Source: Planctomycetota bacterium
GTDB lineage: Bacteria > Planctomycetota > UBA1135 > GCA-002686595
NCBI GenBank assembly: GCA_002686265.1
Contig: NZBA01000054.1
Span: 1 to 64,000, forward strand
DNA: 64,000 nucleotides
Direction of reading: 5' to 3'
Shown here: one piece after another, positions 56,569 to 64,000 of the stretch
Layout: the number at the start of each line of letters is the position of its first letter
How positions within the stretch are numbered: position 1 is the first letter of the stretch
Program-made: the position numbers and the translations under genes
Notes under the pieces: model-generated
Told to the model about the DNA's origin: nothing
Database searches by the model: none
Seen by the model: only the letters and a program-made list of their open reading frames with translations

Positions 56569-57987
56569 TCAGCGCCGGGCGGGGTTCATCCCCTCGTTCC
56601 ACTCCGGGGCGACCTTGCCGTCCGCGAGGAGCCGGGATGCGCCGTAGGCGGCGCGCACGCAAGCCTCCATGTGGGCGTAGTCCAGCAGGTCGGCTTCGTC
56701 GGTCACCTGGTGATAGTCGGCGTGCAGGTTGTAGGTCGAGAGGGTCTGCGCCACGATCCCGCGCAGGGCGAAGGCGAAGTTGTCCGAGCGTTGGAAGAAA
56801 TTCTGCTCGGGGCGCGCATCGGGTCCGATGGGGATCCCGGCGGCCGTGAAGGCCTCGTAGAGGTTCGTGCGCTCGTGCCCGGTCAGCCACATGCGTCCGG
56901 CCCCGCCGGCCTCCGGATCGGGCCGGCCGATCATCTCGAAGTTCAGATTGCAGAGGGTCCGCTCGAGGGGGACGGGCGGATGATCGAGGTAGTGATGCGT
57001 GCCGAGCAGGCCCTTCTCCTCGCCGGTGGCGAGCAGGAACAGCAGGGTGTGGGCCGGCCGCGGGCCGCGGGCGAAGGCGCGCGCGAGCTCCACCACGCAG
57101 GCGGTCCCCGAGGCATCGTCGTCGGCGCCATTGCGGATCACATCGCGCTCCACGCCCTCGGGAGGAGCCTCCCCCGAACCGATGTGATCGTAGTGAGCCG
57201 AGAAGACGATCACGTCGGGCCCCTTGCCGGCGACTCGCCCGATGACGTTGTAGGTCTCGACTGGATCGAGGCGCACGTTGGGGTGCAGTGTCAGGCTCGC
57301 GATGCGGCCGGACTCGAAGCGGGCTCGCAGATCCCCGTTCACACGCACCCGCGGAGGCGCGCTCCCCTCGGACGGGGGCGCGAGGCGCAGGCGGCCGACG
57401 CCGGGGCGAAAGCGGCTGCGACCCGGGCGGGACGAGCCGGGAAAGACGAGCGCCCCGAAGCCGACACCCGACTCACAGCCCGCGGCCTCGAGCAGATCCA
57501 GCCCGCGCGCGTAGCGGCTCGCGACGTAGAGGGCCGCCTGCGGGTCGGGTTCGGCGGGCACATCGGCCTCGGTGCGCACGACGACGACATGCAGGCTCTC
57601 GGTCGCGCCGACACCTCCGCCGAGCAGAGTGAAGTCGGCACCGTATTCGACGACTTCCTCGACGCCGTCCGGATCCACCAGAGTCATCGCCGGCGGCGTC
57701 TCGCGCACCTCGCGCACGAGGGGCACGGCTTGCAGGAAGCCGTCGCCGTCCCCGGCGGGTTCGACTCCCCCGCTGCGCAGACACTCCGCGAGGTAGCGCG
57801 CGGCGCGGTTCAGCTCCTTCGATCCGGTGTCGCGGCCGCGTAGCTCGTCCGAGGCGAGAAAACGCACGTGCGCCTCGATGTCCCCACCCGCGATCTCGGA
57901 GCCGGTTGCCGGCGGCGGGTCCTGGACGGACGCGTGCCCGGGCCAGGAGGACAGGACGAGCAGGAAGGGAACGGGGAGTGAGGGCAT
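56569..57987 (-). CDS. Exported M28-family peptidase
   Basis: The 472-aa product has a signal peptide, then zinc-peptidase motifs: FSAHYDHIGSG (zinc ligands His/Asp), NGADDDASGTA, GEEKGLLGTHHY (catalytic Glu), and HADYHQVTDEADL near the C-terminus. M28 enzymes are aminopeptidases or carboxypeptidases acting outside the cytoplasm. The insertion near residues 120-240 matches a protease-associated-like domain. ATG 57987 fits the signal. Confidence 0.92.
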   Translation of the reverse strand: MPSLPVPFLLVLSSWPGHASVQDPPPATGSEIAGGDIEAHVRFLASDELRGRDTGSKELNRAARYLAECLRSGGVEPAGDGDGFLQAVPLVREVRETPPAMTLVDPDGVEEVVEYGADFTLLGGGVGATESLHVVVVRTEADVPAEPDPQAALYVASRYARGLDLLEAAGCESGVGFGALVFPGSSRPGRSRFRPGVGRLRLAPPSEGSAPPRVRVNGDLRARFESGRIASLTLHPNVRLDPVETYNVIGRVAGKGPDVIVFSAHYDHIGSGEAPPEGVERDVIRNGADDDASGTACVVELARAFARGPRPAHTLLFLLATGEEKGLLGTHHYLDHPPVPLERTLCNLNFEMIGRPDPEAGGAGRMWLTGHERTNLYEAFTAAGIPIGPDARPEQNFFQRSDNFAFALRGIVAQTLSTYNLHADYHQVTDEADLLDYAHMEACVRAAYGASRLLADGKVAPEWNEGMNPARR

Positions 57988-58063
57988 CGTTGGATGGGCA
58001 GCGGTGGGGCGCCTCACGCGTGCGGTCTGGAGCCCCCCAGTAGGCCCTCTTCTCGACGGGCAG

Positions 58064-58366
58064 CTAGGCGACGAACTCCCGAATGGCGCGAAACAGCTCC
58101 TCGTTGTGGCGCGGGTCGGAGACGAAGATGCGCACCATCCCGGCGACGTCTCGATTGACCTTCATCGAGCCCGGGCCGAGGCGGCGGTTGACCTTGCGCG
58201 CGAGCGTGGTCGGTTCGGTGACCTCCAGCATGATCCAGGTCCCCACCGAGGGCAAGGTGCGCACGCCTTGGATCCCGGCCAGGCGAGAGGTCAGCCGATC
58301 CTTCTCCTCGGCGCTGACGCCTTGGTTCGGTGCGGTTGCCTTCGAAGCGCTTCCCCTCTGCTCCAT
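58064..58366 (-). CDS. Stand-alone C-terminal domain of a class I/II aminotransferase
   Basis: The 100-aa product resembles the small C-terminal domain of HisC-type aminotransferases: VGTWIMLEV, a KVNRRLGPG turn and MVRIFVSDPRHNEELFRAI, corresponding to the family's NFVLVRV and RITVGTPEENE segments. There is no PLP-binding Lys domain upstream in the 230 bp before it. It may be a truncated remnant or a regulator of unknown partner. Confidence 0.6.
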   Translation of the reverse strand: MEQRGSASKATAPNQGVSAEEKDRLTSRLAGIQGVRTLPSVGTWIMLEVTEPTTLARKVNRRLGPGSMKVNRDVAGMVRIFVSDPRHNEELFRAIREFVA

Positions 58367-58595
58367 TCTGTCCCCCCTCTGCTCGTTGACCGCGCCACGG
58401 GCTCGCTCGTGCTCGTCTGGTAATCACCCGGGGCCGGCCGATACGGCGGATCAACCATCCAACCCCGTCTGCGGGCCCACCCTATATGGTGTTTCGAGGC
58501 GATCCAAGCCCAACCTAGTGTGTTTCTTTGCAAGTTCGCAACTGAGGATTGCTGCTCTCGACTCGACCGCCGCGGGGCGTGATGATGGGCGAGCG

Positions 58596-59525
58596 ATGCT
58601 CGACGACCCTCTCTGCGCCGCACCGCGTCTGCGAGTGCGCGTCCCCTGTTCGACCTCCAATCTCGGTCCTGGTTTCGACCTCTTGGGCCTCTCCCTCTCT
58701 CTCGAGCTGGAAGTCGAGCTCCGCGTGCGCTCCGGGAGTTCCACCCACGCGTTCGAGGAGCTCGGCGGATTCGCGGCCGACTGGGAGCGCGAGAACAACC
58801 GCCTGCCGGAGGCCTTCGACCATGTCTTCGGGGAGCTCGGCCTCCGCGCGCCCGCCTGTAGCTTCCGCGTGCGTTCGCAGATCCCCACCGCACGCGGCCT
58901 CGGCAGCACCGGCGCCGCTACTGCTGCGGGACTGCTGCTTGCGGCGGCGCTCGCACCGCGAGCGCCGTCAGAGGGGGAGCTTCTCCGCTGGGGCCTCGCG
59001 CTCGAGGGCCACCCCGACAACGCGACCGCCTCCCTCCTCGGCGGGTGCACCCTGGCAGTGCCCCACGCCGACGGGCTCGAAGTCGTGCGGGCGCACGTGC
59101 ACCCCGACCTGGTTTTCCCCGTCGCCTGGCCCGCCATGCGCGTCTCGACCGAGCACGCGCGCAAGGTACTGCCGGCGGAGCTCCCGTTCGCCGATGCCGT
59201 CGAGAACCCCCGACGTCTGGTCTGCCTGCTCGAGGGCCTGCGCCGCGCGGAGCCCGAGTTGTGCCGCCTGGGCGTGGAGGACCGACTCCACGTGCCCTAT
59301 CGCCTGCCACTCATCCCCGGCGCGGCCGGCGCCCTGGATGCGGCCCGCCGCGCGGGTGCCTTCGCCGCCACCGTCAGCGGCAGCGGCTCGGCCCTGATCG
59401 CGATCAGCAACCGCACACGAGGGCTGGCGGTGGCGGCGGCCCTGGCCGGCGGGCTGGAAGGCGACACGGTCGAGCGGCGCGTCCTCGAACCCGTGCGAAC
59501 CCCACCGCGCGTCGAGCGCGTCTGA
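58596..59525 (+). CDS. thrB: Homoserine kinase (GHMP kinase family)
   Basis: The 309-aa product has VRVPCSTSNLGPGFDLLGLS near the N-terminus, the GHMP ATP motif PTARGLGSTGAATAAG, and a third motif TVSGSGSALIAI. Homoserine kinase phosphorylates L-homoserine on the way to threonine. A GHMP relative with another substrate cannot be ruled out, but the first motif fits ThrB best. The upstream 230 bp (58367-58595) has AT-rich pockets (TATATGG, TGTGTTTCTTTGC) that could hold the promoter. Confidence 0.85.
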   Translation: MLDDPLCAAPRLRVRVPCSTSNLGPGFDLLGLSLSLELEVELRVRSGSSTHAFEELGGFAADWERENNRLPEAFDHVFGELGLRAPACSFRVRSQIPTARGLGSTGAATAAGLLLAAALAPRAPSEGELLRWGLALEGHPDNATASLLGGCTLAVPHADGLEVVRAHVHPDLVFPVAWPAMRVSTEHARKVLPAELPFADAVENPRRLVCLLEGLRRAEPELCRLGVEDRLHVPYRLPLIPGAAGALDAARRAGAFAATVSGSGSALIAISNRTRGLAVAAALAGGLEGDTVERRVLEPVRTPPRVERV

Positions 59526-59535
59526 AACGCTCCCC

Positions 59536-61338
59536 TCAGGGCCGCAAGAGCGCGAGCACCTCGGCCTGACCGGCGGCTTCCATCGCGCGCCGCGCCAGGT
59601 CGCGCGCACTGTCGGCGTCAAGGGCACGCAGGCGCTCGGAGACGTCGGAGAGGCCGCCGGGAGCGACGCAGAATTCCCGCAAACCCAGGCCGACGAGGAG
59701 CGGCAGGTGGAACGGCGAGACGGCCCCCACACCGAACACCGAGAGCGGACGACTCTCGCGGGCGCACGCGCGCACGACCTGCCGCAAGAGGCGTAGCATG
59801 GCCGGGTGGGCGACCTCGAAGTAGTGGTCGAGTTCGTGCCCGTGTCGGTCCGCCGCCATCACGAACTGCGAGAGTGCGTCGAAGCTGACCATCAGGAAGT
59901 CACCGGCAGCCGCCAGCTCGCGGGCCGCGAGAGCGGCGATCGGGACCTCGATCACCGCGCCGAGCTCGATCTGGGAGGCGAACAGCGCACCGGACCGGCG
60001 CAGGCGAACGCTCTCCTCGGTCAGCAGATCGCTCACACGCCGCAGCTCGGCCCGGTCGGTCACGAAGGGCACGGCGATGCGGATCTTGCCGCCGTCGCCG
60101 GCGACCCGCAGACAGGCCGCGAGCTGGGCGCGCAGCACGTCCTCCCGCGCGAGCAAGGCTCGCACGCCCGCCAACCCCAGGGCCGGATTGGCCTCGCGGT
60201 GCTCGTGGAGGTACCCGAGCCCGAGCCCCGAATCGGCGTGCAACAGGCGAAAGGTCACGGGTCCGCCGCGTGCTTCCTCGATCACGGCGCGATAGTGGGC
60301 GATCAAGCTGTCCATCGAGGGCGGCTCGCTGCCAACGAAGTGCATCAGCTCGGTCCGGTAGAGCCCCACGGCCTCGACGCCCAGGGCGAGGGCGCTCGAC
60401 ACCTCCGGCAGGTTCCCGCAGCTGGCGCTCAGGCGCACCGACGCGCCGTCGGCGGTCCGCAGCTCGTCCCCCGCCCACTCACCGATGACCGTCCCCGCTT
60501 GGGCAGCTCGAGCGAGCGGATCCTGGTACTGAGCCAGCAGGGCCTCGCTCGGCGCCAGGTGCAGAACTCCCTCGCTCGCGTCGAGCAGCACCCGCTCTCC
60601 GTCGCTGGCGCGGTTGAGCAGGCCCTCGACGCCGGTGATGGTGGGGATGCCCATCGAGCGGGCCAGGATCGCGGCGTGGCTCGTGACGCCGCCCGTTTCG
60701 GTGGCGATCCCGAGCACTTGATCGTTGTCGAGGTTGAACATGTCGACGATCGACAGCTCGCGAGCCACGAGGACGTAGTCCCGCGGGTGCGGGACGGGCC
60801 GCGGCGTCCCCTCCTCCGTCTGCTCGAGGTTGCGCAGGACCCGGATCCCGACGTCCCGCAGGTCCACGGCCCGCTCCCGCAGCATCTGATTCTCCACCAG
60901 CCGGAAGATGCGGTCGAAGTCCGAGACGACCTTCGCGATCGCCGCCTCGAGGCTCATCTGCTCGTTGAGAATCAGATTCTCGACGTCGGACTGGAAGACC
61001 GTGTCCTTGAGATAGGCGAGATGCGTGTCGAGGATGCGCACGTGGTCGGAGGACACCTTCCCCACCAGATGTGCCTTCAGGTCGCCGAGCTGAGTGCGTG
61101 ACTCCCTCAGGGCGCTGTGGAAGCGATTGAGCTCGCGCTCCACGCCGTCGAGGGGCACGCGCTGCGCCGCGCCGCGCTGCAGGTCCTCGTCCTTGCGGTA
61201 GATCACACCCACGGCCAGACCGGGCACGATCGCCGCACCCTTCAGGAGCGGGCCTTCGCCGTGCTCGGGCCCGTGCACGGGCCCGAGCACGGGCACCGAG
61301 GAGGCGGCTGGCGGCGGAGCTTCCGGTTCCCTGCTCAT
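59536..61338 (-). CDS. PTS enzyme I homologue with degenerate catalytic domain
   Basis: The 600-aa product resembles PtsI: phospho-His221 in GGVTSHAAILAR, YRTEL, HREANPALGLAGVR and the C-terminal GLGLREF. Against E. coli EI, the catalytic Cys502 is Phe535, Glu504 is Val537, the Mg ligand Asp455 is Ala488 and Asn454 is Asp487, while Glu431 is kept (Glu464). So it is unlikely to use PEP as a normal EI does. Start could also be ATG 61365. Confidence 0.82.
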   Translation of the reverse strand: MSREPEAPPPAASSVPVLGPVHGPEHGEGPLLKGAAIVPGLAVGVIYRKDEDLQRGAAQRVPLDGVERELNRFHSALRESRTQLGDLKAHLVGKVSSDHVRILDTHLAYLKDTVFQSDVENLILNEQMSLEAAIAKVVSDFDRIFRLVENQMLRERAVDLRDVGIRVLRNLEQTEEGTPRPVPHPRDYVLVARELSIVDMFNLDNDQVLGIATETGGVTSHAAILARSMGIPTITGVEGLLNRASDGERVLLDASEGVLHLAPSEALLAQYQDPLARAAQAGTVIGEWAGDELRTADGASVRLSASCGNLPEVSSALALGVEAVGLYRTELMHFVGSEPPSMDSLIAHYRAVIEEARGGPVTFRLLHADSGLGLGYLHEHREANPALGLAGVRALLAREDVLRAQLAACLRVAGDGGKIRIAVPFVTDRAELRRVSDLLTEESVRLRRSGALFASQIELGAVIEVPIAALAARELAAAGDFLMVSFDALSQFVMAADRHGHELDHYFEVAHPAMLRLLRQVVRACARESRPLSVFGVGAVSPFHLPLLVGLGLREFCVAPGGLSDVSERLRALDADSARDLARRAMEAAGQAEVLALLRP

Positions 61339-61414
61339 GGTGGCCCCATGCTCTCGTGCGTACACTGCATGCTGTCTGCGAGCATCCTAGCGAGCCTCTA
61401 CAATCCCCGCACCG

Positions 61415-62425
61415 ATGTTTCCCCCCCTGCTCCTCTCCCTCGCCACCGCCCTCGCCGGGCAGGACGCCCCGGCCCCTTCACCGCCCGCCGCCGCCCTCGA
61501 GCTGTTCGAGGTGGTCAAGGTCGTCGACGGCGACACGCTGCACGTGATGCGCAACGAGGTGAAGGAGAAGCTCCGGCTCCTCTCCGTCGACACCGAGGAG
61601 AAGTTCAACCCCTCCTATCGCGGCTCGCCCACCAAGCCGCAGACGGTGTACGGGGAAGAGTGCGCCGTCTGGGCGCGGGAGTTCCTCGCCGAGCGAGCGA
61701 GCGTGGAAGGTGTGATGAAGGTCGGCTTGGCCTTCCCCTCCGGGGAGGAGGAGCGCGATATCTACGGGCGCCTCTTGTGCCACGTGCTCCTGCCCGACGG
61801 CACCGACTTCAACCTGCTCCTCGTCGAACAAGGCAAGAGCCCCTACTTCAACAAGTACGGCAACAGCAGGATCTGCCACGAGGCCTTCGTCGCCGCGCAA
61901 GAGCGCGCGCGCGAAGCCCGGATCGGCGTCTGGGATCCCGAGACCAACGCGCCCGCCGTCGCCGGACGGCCCGCAGTTCGGCGCCCCTACGGTCGCCTCC
62001 TGCCCTGGTGGCAGGCCCGCGCCGACGCAATCGAGGACTTCCGTAGGCGCCGCGGGCAGCGCGTCGTGGCGGCGGACGACGCCGACGCCTTGGAGCGTTC
62101 GGCGGCCCTCGAGGAGCCGCTCGTGACCATCTTCGGCACTCCCGACCGGCTGTTCGACGAGAGCGACGGCAGCCTGACCGTCCTCTTCCGCGCCAGCGAT
62201 CGCAAGCGCGCCCTGCGCGTGCGGATCCCCATGGACGCCCGCGAGAGCCACGCCAGCCTGGACCTCGAGGGTCTCGGCGAGGAGTTCCGGCAGAACTACG
62301 TCTACGTGACCGGACTCCTCCGCCGCACCGAGCGTGGCTTCGAGTTCCCCTCCTCCGGGCCGGAGGCCTGGCGCCTGGCCGGCCCCGAGCCGGAGACCGC
62401 CGCGCCCGCCCCCGCCGAGGAGTAG
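61415..62425 (+). CDS. Exported thermonuclease (SNase) domain protein with C-terminal extension
   Basis: The 336-aa product has a signal peptide, an SNase domain from about residues 30-170 (VVKVVDGDTLHV, then LRLLSVDTEE, GRLLCHVLLPDG) and then an unassigned C-terminal segment of about 140 residues with beta-rich character (VTIFGTPDRLFDE, RIPMDARES) resembling an OB-type fold. SNases cut DNA/RNA outside the cytoplasm. It is divergent from the enzyme I gene. Confidence 0.85.
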   Translation: MFPPLLLSLATALAGQDAPAPSPPAAALELFEVVKVVDGDTLHVMRNEVKEKLRLLSVDTEEKFNPSYRGSPTKPQTVYGEECAVWAREFLAERASVEGVMKVGLAFPSGEEERDIYGRLLCHVLLPDGTDFNLLLVEQGKSPYFNKYGNSRICHEAFVAAQERAREARIGVWDPETNAPAVAGRPAVRRPYGRLLPWWQARADAIEDFRRRRGQRVVAADDADALERSAALEEPLVTIFGTPDRLFDESDGSLTVLFRASDRKRALRVRIPMDARESHASLDLEGLGEEFRQNYVYVTGLLRRTERGFEFPSSGPEAWRLAGPEPETAAPAPAEE

Positions 62426-62439
62426 AGCCTCGCGCGGGA

Positions 62440-62460
62440 AGCCGGCTAGCGCCGCCGGCT
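62440..62460. terminator. Short hairpin between convergent genes
   Basis: Arms AGCCGGC and GCCGGCT with a 7-nt loop lie where the thermonuclease gene (plus) and moaB (minus, stop at 62446) converge. No T tract; weak evidence. Confidence 0.3.
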
Positions 62461-62952
62461 CTGGGACACGAGGTGTCCCGCCTCAGGCAGGACGATCTTC
62501 TCCATCGCCAGGCGTAGGGCCTTGGGCGAGCCGGGCATCGCGAGCACGACCGTGTCCCCCACCAGACCTCCCAGCGCGCGGCTGAGGATGGCGGCGCTGC
62601 CGATCTCGGCGTAGGAGAGCCAGCGAAACAGCTCGCCGAAGCCGGGGAGCTCGCTGTCAAGTACCTCTCCGAGCGCGGTGAAGGTCACGTCCCGCGGCGC
62701 GATGCCCGTACCGCCGGTGGTCAGCACGAGGTCGATGTCGGCCCGCTCCGCCGCCGCCCGCACCGAAGTGGCGATGAGCGCACCTTCGTCGGGGCAGAGG
62801 CTTCGCTCGACGACGCGGTGGCCGGCCGCCTCGATCGCTTCGACGAGGTAGTCGCCCCCGCGATCCGATCCGCGATCGCGGCTGTCGCTGATGGTCAAGA
62901 CCGCGAAGGCGATGCAGACGGGTGACTCGTCTCGGTGCTCTTGAAGGCCCAT
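62446..62952 (-). CDS. moaB: Molybdenum cofactor biosynthesis protein MoaB/MogA-type
   Basis: The 168-aa product has VLTISDSRDRGSDRGGDYL at the start and TTGGTGIAPRDVT in the middle, both hallmarks of MoaB/MogA. MogA adenylates molybdopterin; MoaB is related. No other mo- genes are in the window. Length matches MoaB. Start ATG 62952 lies 10 bp from the btpA stop on the same strand. Confidence 0.92.
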   Translation of the reverse strand: MGLQEHRDESPVCIAFAVLTISDSRDRGSDRGGDYLVEAIEAAGHRVVERSLCPDEGALIATSVRAAAERADIDLVLTTGGTGIAPRDVTFTALGEVLDSELPGFGELFRWLSYAEIGSAAILSRALGGLVGDTVVLAMPGSPKALRLAMEKIVLPEAGHLVSQSRRR

Positions 62953-62962
62953 CGGCGCGAGG

Positions 62963-63820
62963 CTACCGCGAGCCGCCGGGGTTGGGCAAGTCTCCCCCGC
63001 CGCGGGTCTCGGATGCGGCGAGGGCGTCCATCCCCTCCCGCAGCTTCCGCACGCGCGCGGGATCGACCGGCCCGTCGATGCGGCCGCCGCGCTTGAGCCA
63101 GGTCCCCACGATCGCGCCGTCGGCGTGGCGCAGCAGGCCGGCATCCTCGGCGGTCAAGCCGGCCCCGATCAGGATGCGCCCCGCGCCGATCCCCTCCCGC
63201 ACGCACGCAACGTCGCCGGGAGCGGGAGCGCTACCCGTCGCCGACCCGGTCAGGATCACCGCGTCGGCCAGGCCGCGCCCGAGGGTCTCGCGCGCCGCGT
63301 CCTCGATGCTCTCCGAGCCCACCGGCGTGGCGTGTTTGACGTGCACGTCGGCGAGGATCGCGACGGAGGGGCAAAGCCGCGCCCGTTCCCTCAAGGTCTC
63401 GTCCGCCCGTCCCTCGATCAGCCCCTGATCAGTCGCGGCCACGCCCGTGTGGACGTTGACGCGCACGAAGCGCGCGCCGGTGGCGGCGCAGATCCCCAGG
63501 GCCGCCCGCACGTCGTTGCGCAGGACGTTGACGCCCACGGGAAGCGAGCCGACGGCGTCGCGGACGGCGTGGACGGCCAGGGTCAGGCCCGCGACCGTCT
63601 CCGCCGGCACCGCTCCGCCGTGGAAGGGCGCGTCACCGAAGTTCTCGACGATGACCGCCCGGGCGCCGCCCTCGGCCAGGGCGCGCGCGTCGCTCACCGC
63701 TCCCTCGATCACGCTCCCGATCTCTCCCCCGAAACGCGGCGCACCGGGGAGCGGCGCGAGGTGACAAACGCCGATCAAGGTCGGGGTCACGCCGAAGAGC
63801 TCGCTCATGATCTCGCTCAT
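62963..63820 (-). CDS. BtpA/SgcQ family TIM-barrel protein
   Basis: The 285-aa product has IGVCHLAPLPGAPRFGG at the N-terminus, VENFGDAPFH, GVNVLRNDVRAAL and GSATGSAP, characteristic of BtpA, a protein needed for stable photosystem I in Synechocystis and otherwise uncharacterised. In a non-photosynthetic setting its role is unknown; relatives are annotated as SgcQ in sugar clusters. It overlaps the upstream partial gene in an ATGA (63817-63820). Confidence 0.88.
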   Translation of the reverse strand: MSEIMSELFGVTPTLIGVCHLAPLPGAPRFGGEIGSVIEGAVSDARALAEGGARAVIVENFGDAPFHGGAVPAETVAGLTLAVHAVRDAVGSLPVGVNVLRNDVRAALGICAATGARFVRVNVHTGVAATDQGLIEGRADETLRERARLCPSVAILADVHVKHATPVGSESIEDAARETLGRGLADAVILTGSATGSAPAPGDVACVREGIGAGRILIGAGLTAEDAGLLRHADGAIVGTWLKRGGRIDGPVDPARVRKLREGMDALAASETRGGGDLPNPGGSR

Positions 63821-64000
63821 CCGTCGAACTCTCCTCGCAAGCCCCCCAGGATCGCCGGGAACACGGCCCGGTTGCCTCTGGGTGAGAGGTGGTCTTTCAT
63901 CGTGCCCTCCTGGATGTAGTAGTCCTTCCAGCTCCCGCCGGTCCGCTCGTGGTCTTGCCTCAGGGCGCGTTTGGAGGAGACGTAGGGGATCTCCAGCTCC
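63817..64000 (-). CDS. Partial gene, 3' end only (60 codons)
   Basis: The frame is open from the window edge and ends at the TGA that overlaps the btpA start. The visible C-terminus includes SWKDYYIQEGTMKDHLSP and ends GLRGEFDG. It has coherent composition but I cannot assign a family from this fragment. Its coupling to btpA suggests one operon. The start lies beyond position 64000. Confidence 0.6.
   Translation of the reverse strand, partial: ELEIPYVSSKRALRQDHERTGGSWKDYYIQEGTMKDHLSPRGNRAVFPAILGGLRGEFDG

Noticed and set aside
58441-58560. Promoter-like AT-rich pockets upstream of thrB and the small aminotransferase-domain gene
   Set aside because: TATATGG and TATAGG-like boxes exist on both strands, but no consistent -35/-10 spacing could be shown.

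Overview
This is a high-GC (about 70% by eye) bacterial chromosome segment with about 53 protein genes, one tRNA and one apparently broken gene. Genes are densely packed in short, often translationally coupled runs with ATGA, GTGA or TTGA overlaps and frequent GTG/TTG starts. No insertion sequence, integrase, phage gene, CRISPR array or rRNA was seen. Double-membrane traits (TatC, TerC, lipoprotein-like signals, an MscS-linked lytic transglycosylase) combine with a full MoxR/Bat operon, type II/IV pseudopilin-like genes, a sulfatase-like lipoprotein, a GH113-like lipoprotein and a HEAT-repeat exported protein. This mix resembles Planctomycetota or a similar phylum. That is an inference from gene content; there is no rRNA here to settle it.

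Layout. 1-6.3 kb: tRNA-Gln, cinA, tatC and a membrane-anchored coiled-coil/BRCT protein on the minus strand, then coaE and rho on the plus strand. 6.4-10.6 kb: three pseudopilin/PilX-like genes, the last with a CxxCH haem-type motif. 10.6-15.7 kb: trxB, a DUF2203 gene, an inositol-phosphatase-like gene and an ABC exporter pair. 15.9-23.4 kb: central carbon genes (MmgE/PrpD, an isocitrate/isopropylmalate dehydrogenase relative, a GDPD-GlpD pair, citrate lyase alpha and a fused gamma-beta subunit). 23.5-32.2 kb: MscS, ElbB, two small ferredoxins, a histidine phosphatase, two lineage-specific exported proteins, a sulfatase homologue without the nucleophile, a deleted/frameshifted hydrolase and an MgtE-type transporter.

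32.2-40.8 kb: the Bat operon, transcribed on the minus strand as moxR, DUF58, a DUF4381-like gene, batA, batB, batC, batD and batE with almost no spacing. 40.9-46.6 kb: a minus-strand run of an exported HEAT-repeat protein with an L33-like zinc ribbon, a small lytic transglycosylase and a large MscS channel. 46.8-58.4 kb: penicillin acylase, TerC, RecG, the GH113-like lipoprotein, a MauE/thioredoxin-like membrane protein, a methyltransferase, an M28 peptidase and a lone aminotransferase small domain. 58.6-64 kb: homoserine kinase, a degenerate PTS enzyme I, an exported thermonuclease-like protein, MoaB, BtpA and a gene cut by the window end.

The most interesting items are the L33-like ribbon on an exported HEAT protein, the CxxCH motif in a PilX-like protein, the enzyme I homologue lacking its catalytic Cys and a Mg ligand, the CitD-CitE fusion, the extracytoplasmic BRCT protein, and the sulfatase homologue with Val at the formylglycine position.
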